Shown here: in pieces, positions 1 through 3,545 of the stretch
How the letters are laid out: every line of letters starts with the position of its first letter
Numbering within the stretch: the first letter of the stretch is position 1
DNA from: Planctomycetaceae bacterium
GTDB taxonomy: Bacteria; Planctomycetota; Planctomycetia; Planctomycetales; Planctomycetaceae
Direction: 5' to 3'
Assembly: GCA_023258825.1 (NCBI GenBank)
Contig: JALQWE010000303.1
Coordinates: 1-5,287 of the forward strand
DNA length: 5,287 nt
Program-made: the position numbers and the translations under genes
Notes under the pieces: generated by a model
Databases searched by the model: none
What the model saw: the letters and a program-made list of their open reading frames with translations, nothing else
Told to the model about the DNA's origin: nothing

Positions 1-115
1 TCGGCGGGAGGGCGAAGTTCCATCGGAGCCGAAGAGGTTTTGCGGCTTGGCCGGAGCCGCGCCCGTGTCGTTGTGGGTTTGCGCCCGGTGGGAGCCGTAC
101 TTTTCCAAAGTGTTG

Positions 116-928
116 TCAGCCTTCGGCGACGGCTTTCATTTTCTGCAGACCGAGTTGAGCGACGTGTAGCGGATCCTGGGACCACAGGTCTTCGCGGAAC
201 AATTCCAGCGACAGCCAGCGATTGTAGCCGACGGAGGTGAGCAGATTGCAGTAGGCATTCAGATCAACAACCCCATCCCCCGGGAGGACTCGATCCGAAT
301 CCTGTTGCAGATGCGCGGGTGGGAAGGCGGGGCAGTCGTTGAAGTGTGAGATCGCGATCTGGTGAGGGAGCAGTTTGTTGATGGATTCCATGGGTCCGCC
401 GCCGCGGTGACAATGGAAGGGGTCGAGCACCACAGTGGCCTGAGGATGCTGGCTGCGCACGATGATATCGATGGCATCGTCAATCGTATTGATGTCATCC
501 ACAAACCCGAGGTATTCAAAGGCGGGTTTGACACCAAAGGTGGCTCCCAGATCCAGAAGTTCGGCGTAGTGCTGTGCGCCAAGTTCCCGATCAGCTGCAC
601 CCGGCGGCGGCCCGGCGATGGCAAATTCAGCGCCGACGGCTGCGGCCTGTTCCAGTCGTCTGCGGACTTCATCAAGCGCTTGAGTGTGTTGTGGACCAGC
701 GGGCTGGAACCACCCGGCCAGATAAATGGTTGTGGGAACGACAAGTCCGTGATCGTCGAGAGCCACGCGCAGTTCGCGGAGGGTTCCGCCGGACTGGAGA
801 TGCTGATCGATATGATCGTGCCACAATTCGATCGCATCGTAGCCGGCTTCGCGAGTCACCTGAATCTGGCGGAGCACGGGAGTGGTGCGGATGGTGCTGG
901 CATTCAGGCAGTAACGAAAGCGGGACAT
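116..928 (-). CDS. Sugar phosphate isomerase/epimerase, xylose isomerase-like TIM barrel
   Basis: The 270-residue product fits the xylose isomerase-like TIM-barrel superfamily (AP endonuclease family 2 fold), whose members isomerise or epimerise sugars or keto-sugars with a divalent metal. It is full length for a single barrel. The four expected metal ligands are visible in order at strand ends: E138 (AFEYLGF), D169 (VVLDPFHCH, with H172 nearby), H195 (ISHFND) and E242 (LSLELF). The D212-R213...PGDG loop (to 219) is also typical. There is no signal peptide, so it should be cytoplasmic. The ATG at 928 is preceded by AGGAAG on the minus strand (plus 939-944) with a 10-base spacer, which supports this start. 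The substrate cannot be told from sequence: this family includes IolE/IolI-type inositol enzymes, tagatose/psicose epimerases and hydroxypyruvate isomerases. The gap of 228 bases to the gene upstream suggests its own promoter, but I found none that is convincing. Confidence 0.9.
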   Translation of the reverse strand: MSRFRYCLNASTIRTTPVLRQIQVTREAGYDAIELWHDHIDQHLQSGGTLRELRVALDDHGLVVPTTIYLAGWFQPAGPQHTQALDEVRRRLEQAAAVGAEFAIAGPPPGAADRELGAQHYAELLDLGATFGVKPAFEYLGFVDDINTIDDAIDIIVRSQHPQATVVLDPFHCHRGGGPMESINKLLPHQIAISHFNDCPAFPPAHLQQDSDRVLPGDGVVDLNAYCNLLTSVGYNRWLSLELFREDLWSQDPLHVAQLGLQKMKAVAEG

Positions 929-1047
929 GGCGAGAGAACTTCCTGAAGAGCCGAAGGGGGGCTGGTGACGACAAACCGGATCGCGACGAAGGACCCGGAG
1001 TGTGGAAGGATAGTTCCGGAACGACGGCGCGACCAGTCAGCGGTGAC

Positions 1048-1059
1048 TTGGTGAACCAA
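1048..1059. repeat. Short inverted repeat upstream of the isomerase gene
   Basis: TTGGT-GA-ACCAA is a perfect 5-base inverted repeat with a 2-base centre, about 120 bases upstream of the isomerase start. A second, perfect 10-base palindrome GTTCCGGAAC lies at 1013-1022. Both are in the 228-base gap between the isomerase and the preceding gene. They are candidate operator half-sites for a dimeric regulator, but short palindromes are common by chance and no regulator is encoded here. The rest of the gap (929-1156) shows no gene and no clear terminator. Confidence 0.25.
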
Positions 1060-1156
1060 TGCCGAACAGACGCGCGGCAACCTAAGGCGACAGTGATTCG
1101 CCGAGGTGCTCGAGACGCCTGCAGAAATTGGCTGAATGCGAGGGAAGCGGGGGCGG

Positions 1157-1825
1157 TTACAGCCCTGGCGGCCAGTCGCCCTCCGGCTTTTCGTACTCGG
1201 ACGGTGGAGTTGGCGGGGGCGGCGGATTGCGAAGTCGCTGCTGATACTGCTGGAAAGAATGCTGCAGGGAATCCAGCAGTCGTTTGGCATTGCCCGTGGC
1301 CATGAACACGCGGGCAGAGACTGAGGACTTCGGGAAGAAAGTCGTGATGAAGTCGAAAGAGAACTCGGTGGGTGAATGTCCGATCATGACGGCGTTGGCG
1401 TAGGTGCCGGACTGCACATCTTCGGCCATCTTCAGAGACGAGTAGAGTTCTTCGGCGGATTGGCGTTGCTGTGGTTGACTGGGCGCAGGAGGAGTCGGCA
1501 TGTGGACCGGTCCGAACCGTTCCTCATAGCGTGCGATGTTGTCCTGCAGTGCGGCGATGAACTGGCTCACGACGGGCGGTGGGATCACGATGCGTGAGAC
1601 CACCTGTTGGGGTTGCTGCATGCGGAGCAGAAAATCCACGATGAACTCGTGTTGCCCCTGCAGTACGACGGCACCGGTGGTGAAGACCCCGCGAGCGACG
1701 TGCTGGGGGACGAGGGCACCGATGTGGGCGTGTCGGATTTCCTGGCTGTGTGGGCCGTCATCCGGGGTCTGTGGGCTGGGCGTGTCTGACATGGCAATCT
1801 GAATTGGCTGGAGAAGTGCAGACAT
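1157..1825 (-). CDS. Protein with two diverged DUF3467-like domains and a proline-rich tail
   Basis: The product is 222 residues of unknown function. It appears internally duplicated. Domain 1 (about 46-105) contains EFIVDF (60-65) and L93-x6-YEERF; domain 2 (about 139-198) contains EFSFDF (154-159) and L187-x6-YQQRL. The distance from the motif Asp to the Leu is 29 residues in both copies. The same two motifs occur in the neighbouring DUF3467 protein (ELILDL, L-x6-HEQAF), so I read both halves as diverged DUF3467 domains. A Pro/Gln linker (106-122) joins them, and the tail (200-222) is proline-rich with a run of five Pro. No signal peptide or membrane segment is seen, so it is probably cytoplasmic. 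ATG 1825 is the longest start; ATG 1792 (Met12, MSDTPS) is a real alternative because it resembles the MSEATP start of the neighbour and leaves a more normal leader. Neither has a clear Shine-Dalgarno sequence. Confidence 0.82.
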   Translation of the reverse strand: MSALLQPIQIAMSDTPSPQTPDDGPHSQEIRHAHIGALVPQHVARGVFTTGAVVLQGQHEFIVDFLLRMQQPQQVVSRIVIPPPVVSQFIAALQDNIARYEERFGPVHMPTPPAPSQPQQRQSAEELYSSLKMAEDVQSGTYANAVMIGHSPTEFSFDFITTFFPKSSVSARVFMATGNAKRLLDSLQHSFQQYQQRLRNPPPPPTPPSEYEKPEGDWPPGL

Positions 1826-1842
1826 GAAGAGCGGTGCCGCGG

Positions 1843-1871
1843 AGTATGTTCAACGGCAGGGGGCTCAACAA
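1843..1871 (-). promoter_or_regulatory. Possible promoter for the two-domain DUF3467-like gene
   Basis: Reading the minus strand, TTGTTG (plus 1866-1871) is separated by 17 bases from CATACT (plus 1843-1848). That is 3/6 and 4/6 matches to the sigma70 consensus. It lies between the terminator of the preceding gene and this gene, where a promoter is needed. Transcription would start near 1836, leaving 11 bases before ATG 1825 or 44 before ATG 1792. The match is weak and placement is the main argument. Confidence 0.3.
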
Positions 1872-1885
1872 GGCAGATCAATCAG

Positions 1886-1918
1886 AAAAAGGTCTGGTAC
1901 CCGATGGATACCAGACCT
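1886..1918 (-). terminator. Intrinsic terminator after the 110-residue DUF3467 gene
   Basis: On the minus strand a perfect 10-base-pair stem, AGGTCTGGTA pairing with TACCAGACCT, is followed at once by a T run (A1886-1890 on plus). The 9-base loop can close by three more pairs (U-G, C-G, C-G) to leave AUC, giving 13 pairs in RNA. There is no T run on the plus-strand side, so it acts in the minus direction only. It sits 34 bases past the stop at 1952 and separates the two DUF3467-type genes into different transcription units. Confidence 0.88.
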
Positions 1919-1951
1919 CGAAGAAGTCCTGCGTCGCGGGCGACGTAACGA

Positions 1952-2284
1952 CTAGGCGTTTGGTGGCAGGCGAACGCGTTTGCGGACGTCGGTTTCCAGA
2001 ACACCGAAGGCCTGTTCGTGACGCTGCAGCGCCATTGACAGAGCGCTCCACAGACGCTTGGCAGTGAAGTGGTTCAGGATGATTCGATGAGTGACCTTCA
2101 CTTCGACCTTGCCCGTTGCGTACGGAGTTGGGTTCAGGCCGAGGTCCAGGATGAGTTCTTCCGGTGTGCTGGAAACGCGGCAGAAGTTGGCGTAACCGGC
2201 GTTTGCATTCGCATCGGAGACCACCACTTCCTGGACCTGCTGGTTTTCGTTTCCGCGTGTTTCTTCGGGAGTTGCTTCGCTCAC
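1952..2284 (-). CDS. DUF3467 domain protein
   Basis: This 110-residue protein matches the DUF3467 family as I know it: a variable acidic and Gln-rich start (1-28), then the core from about residue 29 to 103. Visible hallmarks are GYANFCRV (30-37), TPEELILDLGLNP (40-52), HRIILNHFTAKRL (66-78) and the end LQRHEQAFGVLETDVRKR. Its length is normal for the family, and it is small, soluble and presumably cytoplasmic. The function is unknown. The start is GTG at 2284: a TAA codon lies directly upstream in frame, and GGAG on the minus strand (plus 2294-2297) sits 9 bases before it. It is followed by a strong terminator and preceded by an attenuator-like structure, so it looks like a monocistronic, possibly regulated gene. 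The two-domain paralogue lies immediately downstream. Confidence 0.9.
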   Translation of the reverse strand: MSEATPEETRGNENQQVQEVVVSDANANAGYANFCRVSSTPEELILDLGLNPTPYATGKVEVKVTHRIILNHFTAKRLWSALSMALQRHEQAFGVLETDVRKRVRLPPNA

Positions 2285-2308
2285 TTACTTGATCTCCAAA
2301 ACGGGTAC

Positions 2309-2362
2309 AAAAAACGGCTCACTGGCAGACTTCTGTCATCCTGCGGAGCCGGGGGGCTCTGC
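2309..2362 (-). promoter_or_regulatory. Attenuator-like leader of the DUF3467 gene (terminator and competing hairpin)
   Basis: On the minus strand CGGCTC (plus 2351-2346) pairs with GAGCCG (2320-2315), enclosing an inner stem GCAGG (2344-2340)/TCTGC (2329-2325), and is followed directly by TTTTTT (2314-2309). This is an intrinsic terminator shape. The same 5' arm (GGCTCCGC, 2350-2343) can instead pair with GCAGAGCC (2362-2355) across a CCCC loop: 7 pairs and one A-C mismatch. The two folds exclude each other. Only 24 bases separate the T run from the GTG start at 2284, too few for a separate promoter, so transcripts of the gene should pass through this structure. The fold is seen by eye; its use as a switch is inference. 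Confidence 0.5.
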
Positions 2363-2366
2363 GATG

Positions 2367-2392
2367 TCGAATTCTCCGCCCCGGGAATTCGA
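2367..2392. repeat. Inverted repeat with paired GAATTC sites
   Basis: TCGAATTC (2367-2374) and GAATTCGA (2385-2392) form a perfect 8-base inverted repeat; on the plus strand the stem can extend two pairs inward (one T-G wobble). There is no T run on either side, so it is not a terminator. It lies in the DUF3467 upstream region and could be an operator or part of the leader fold. Confidence 0.5.
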
Positions 2393-2411
2393 GTCGAAAG
2401 ACGAGCCTGCC

Positions 2412-2440
2412 GGGGGACACAGGAACATTCCTGCACCCCC
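2412..2440. repeat. Compound inverted repeat (GGGGG/CCCCC around CAGGAA/TTCCTG)
   Basis: An outer GGGGG (2412-2416)/CCCCC (2436-2440) pair encloses an inner CAGGAA (2420-2425)/TTCCTG (2428-2433) pair with a 2-base centre and a small internal loop. TCGAGT (2389-2394) and ACTCGA (2444-2449) can also pair around it, in competition with the repeat at 2367-2392. There is no T run, so it is not an intrinsic terminator. It may be a protein site or an RNA structure in the DUF3467 leader. Confidence 0.45.
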
Positions 2441-2605
2441 ACTACTCGACCTTTAGAACGTCATCCAGGGGCATTTCCTGCGCGAAAAACAGGCTGTGTA
2501 AACTGATAATCATCGTTATTCGGGTCCCGATAGCGGTTGGATGACTTGCTTGGGATGCGCGGCCGGCGAGCAATGTTCCGGATTCACCGTCTTTGTCGAC
2601 CCACG

Positions 2606-2634
2606 TTGACACTGTGGGGCGTTTGGCCAATAAT
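2606..2634 (+). promoter_or_regulatory. Near-consensus sigma70-type promoter for the thioredoxin gene
   Basis: TTGACA (2606-2611, 6/6) is followed after exactly 17 bases by AATAAT (2629-2634, 5/6). Transcription would begin near 2641 and run into the thioredoxin gene, giving a leader of about 257 bases. It is the best promoter match I found in the window. Planctomycete housekeeping promoters are less well characterised, so the consensus is borrowed from other bacteria. Confidence 0.62.
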
Positions 2635-2688
2635 CCGGGGTTTACGAGTCCGGGCGGCATTGGAACACTGGCGGATAGAACTGTTGTT

Positions 2689-2858
2689 TCTGCACTGAAC
2701 CCAGGTGCAGATTACCGTGTCCGACAATGTGTGCCCCCTTCCACGGCGTATCGGGCAGTTTTTCAGTGGTTCCCTCAGCCCCTGCGATCAGGGACTTTGT
2801 GATGTCTGGTGGTTTTCGCTGTCCGGCAGGAATTCGGCCGCAGAAGTGCCGGGCAGTG
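2689..2858 (+). other. Structured 5' leader of the thioredoxin gene
   Basis: Downstream of the promoter the leader can form several stems: TCTGCAC (2689-2695)/GTGCAGA (2705-2711), 7 perfect pairs; TGCCC (2732-2736)/GGGCA (2753-2757), followed by G and T5 (2759-2763), a weak terminator shape; CCCTG (2780-2784)/CAGGG (2789-2793) with a 4-base loop; and a long stem 2817-2828/2847-2858 of 12 pairs with two G-T wobbles and an 18-base loop. The last ends 25 bases before the AGGAAAG ribosome binding site (2884-2890). I do not recognise a known riboswitch class. It could be an attenuator or an unstructured spacer with chance pairings. Confidence 0.35.
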
Positions 2859-2897
2859 CCGCGATTTTCAGACTTTTGTTGACAGGAAAGTAACTCC

Positions 2898-3230
2898 ATG
2901 GCAGGTCACCTGCTTGAATTCACCGACGCGAATTTTCAGTCCGAAGTGCTTGAATCCAAAGGGGTCGTGCTGGTGGACTTCTGGGCACCCTGGTGTGGAC
3001 CCTGCCTGAAGCTGACGCCGACGATTGAAGCGCTGGCCACCGAATACGCCGGCAAGGCGAAGATCGGTAAGCTGAATACGGACGACAACTACAAAACGGC
3101 GTCCGCCTTTGCGATTAGCAGCATTCCGACGGTTGTTGTGTTCAAAGACGGCAAGCCGGTGGAAAAACTGGTCGGAATGAATCCGAAGGGCAGTTATTCC
3201 CAGGTGCTGGACAAGCAGGTCGGCGCCTAG
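2898..3230 (+). CDS. trxA: Thioredoxin
   Basis: This is a 110-residue single-domain thioredoxin, the normal length for the family. It is a cytoplasmic dithiol oxidoreductase that reduces protein disulfides and is itself recycled by thioredoxin reductase. The redox site is W32-C33-G34-P35-C36; the buried Asp is D27 (VDFWA), the conserved Lys is K58 and the cis-proline is P77 in SSIPT, followed by VVVFKDGKPVEKLVG. All core residues are present, so it should be active. The residues after the site are LKLTP rather than the more usual KMIAP or RMLAP. There is no signal peptide or lipobox. ATG 2898 is supported by AGGAAAG at 2884-2890 with a 7-base spacer. A strong promoter lies about 260 bases upstream. 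It is divergent from the DUF3467 gene and probably monocistronic. The trxA symbol reflects family membership; a genome may hold several such paralogues. Confidence 0.95.
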   Translation: MAGHLLEFTDANFQSEVLESKGVVLVDFWAPWCGPCLKLTPTIEALATEYAGKAKIGKLNTDDNYKTASAFAISSIPTVVVFKDGKPVEKLVGMNPKGSYSQVLDKQVGA

Positions 3231-3268
3231 TTCGGCAACGCTGAGCAATCGGGTTGGTGGCTGGTTTG

Positions 3269-3313
3269 CACTGGACCTTCGCCAGTGGTCGTTTTGGCGG
3301 GCCCAGCCCGTTT
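3269..3313 (+). terminator. Weak terminator-like hairpins after thioredoxin
   Basis: CACTGG (3269-3274) pairs with CCAGTG (3282-3287) over a 7-base loop and is followed four bases later by TTTT (3292-3295). Next, CGGGC (3298-3302) pairs with GCCCG (3306-3310) and is followed by TTT. Each is short, but the two in series 39 to 83 bases after the stop are the most likely transcription end of the thioredoxin gene. The rest of the gap 3231-3543 holds the uncertain minus-strand ORF and no clear promoter for the coiled-coil gene. Confidence 0.35.
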
Positions 3314-3356
3314 GTGATGCGGTGGTCACGATGACCGCGGCTCCAGTGCCGGCCAT

Positions 3357-3545
3357 TCAGGCTGATTGATGGAACAGGTGGCGTGCGATGTTCTGCTGAG
3401 GTTCAGCGGGTTGCAGTGCCTGGTTGAGGTGGTTGACGCTGGTGAGGATTTCAGGCTGGACGTTCGCTCTGACGCTGGTGTCGGGGCTGTTGCGAATATT
3501 CACGACCTGCTGAAACACTGCGTTTGGGAAAGGAGTCCCGAACAT
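3357..3545 (-). CDS. Possible small protein, head to head with the coiled-coil gene
   Basis: The minus strand from an ATG at 3545 to a TGA at 3357-3359 is open for 62 codons; the frame stays open further upstream to a GTG at 3743, but that part would lie fully antisense to the coiled-coil gene. In the 62-codon part third positions are mostly G or C (roughly 45 of 62), far above second positions, and the product has no Cys and is rich in Asn, Gln, Val and Pro, a plausible protein composition. I recognise no family. Against it: no Shine-Dalgarno sequence precedes ATG 3545, the start overlaps the start of the well-supported plus-strand gene, and the complementary plus-strand frame (3369-3587) is open too. 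It contains an exact 11-base direct repeat (TGACGCTGGTG on plus, 3434 and 3470). Confidence 0.27.
   Translation of the reverse strand: MFGTPFPNAVFQQVVNIRNSPDTSVRANVQPEILTSVNHLNQALQPAEPQQNIARHLFHQSA
3529..3536 (+). promoter_or_regulatory. Strong ribosome binding site fixing the coiled-coil gene start
   Basis: AAAGGAGT lies with its AGGAG core 8 bases before ATG 3544. An in-frame TGA at 3511-3513 excludes any earlier ATG, so this site decides the start. Confidence 0.85.

Larger units (their letters stand above)
2285..2897. other. 613-base divergent control region between DUF3467 and thioredoxin genes
   Basis: I see no convincing gene here. The minus-strand side (2285-2440) holds the Shine-Dalgarno sequence of the DUF3467 gene, an attenuator-like hairpin pair and two further inverted repeats. 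The centre (about 2441-2605) has an AT-rich island around 2499-2520 (GATAATCAT) in otherwise GC-rich DNA, but nothing else recognised. The plus-strand side holds a good promoter at 2606-2634 and a long structured leader to the thioredoxin start. A minus-strand frame at 2442-2660 (72 codons) is open but lacks a ribosome binding site and a clear codon bias, so I do not call it. Confidence 0.7.

Noticed and set aside
1..115. Possible start of a further minus-strand gene running off the left edge (open frame with TTG at 108, or an ATG at 23 in another frame).
   Set aside because: The frame is open and has G/C-rich third positions, and TTG 108 would sit only 7 bases after the isomerase stop, but there is no ATG or clear ribosome binding site and too little sequence to decide. 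I also see a 6-pair stem (GCGGCT/AGCCGC) here without a T run.
362..1305. Long plus-strand open frames across the isomerase region.
   Set aside because: They are antisense shadows of the isomerase gene; their products are Arg-, Gly- and His-rich and resemble no family, while the minus-strand frame has all four metal ligands.
2069..2506. 145-codon plus-strand frame across the DUF3467 gene.
   Set aside because: It is antisense to a recognisable DUF3467 gene and has an implausible Cys- and Arg-rich product.
2499..2517. AT-rich stretch resembling a Fur box (about 13 of 19 bases match GATAATGATAATCATTATC).
   Set aside because: The right half is poor, there is no iron-related gene nearby, and one partial match in an AT-rich island is weak evidence.
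2442..2660. 72-codon minus-strand frame in the divergent control region.
   Set aside because: No ribosome binding site, no clear codon-position bias, no recognisable domain, and it overlaps the good plus-strand promoter at 2606-2634.
2879..2884. TTGACA just upstream of the thioredoxin gene as a -35 element.
   Set aside because: It lies only 13 bases before the start codon, leaving no room for a -10 element and start site.
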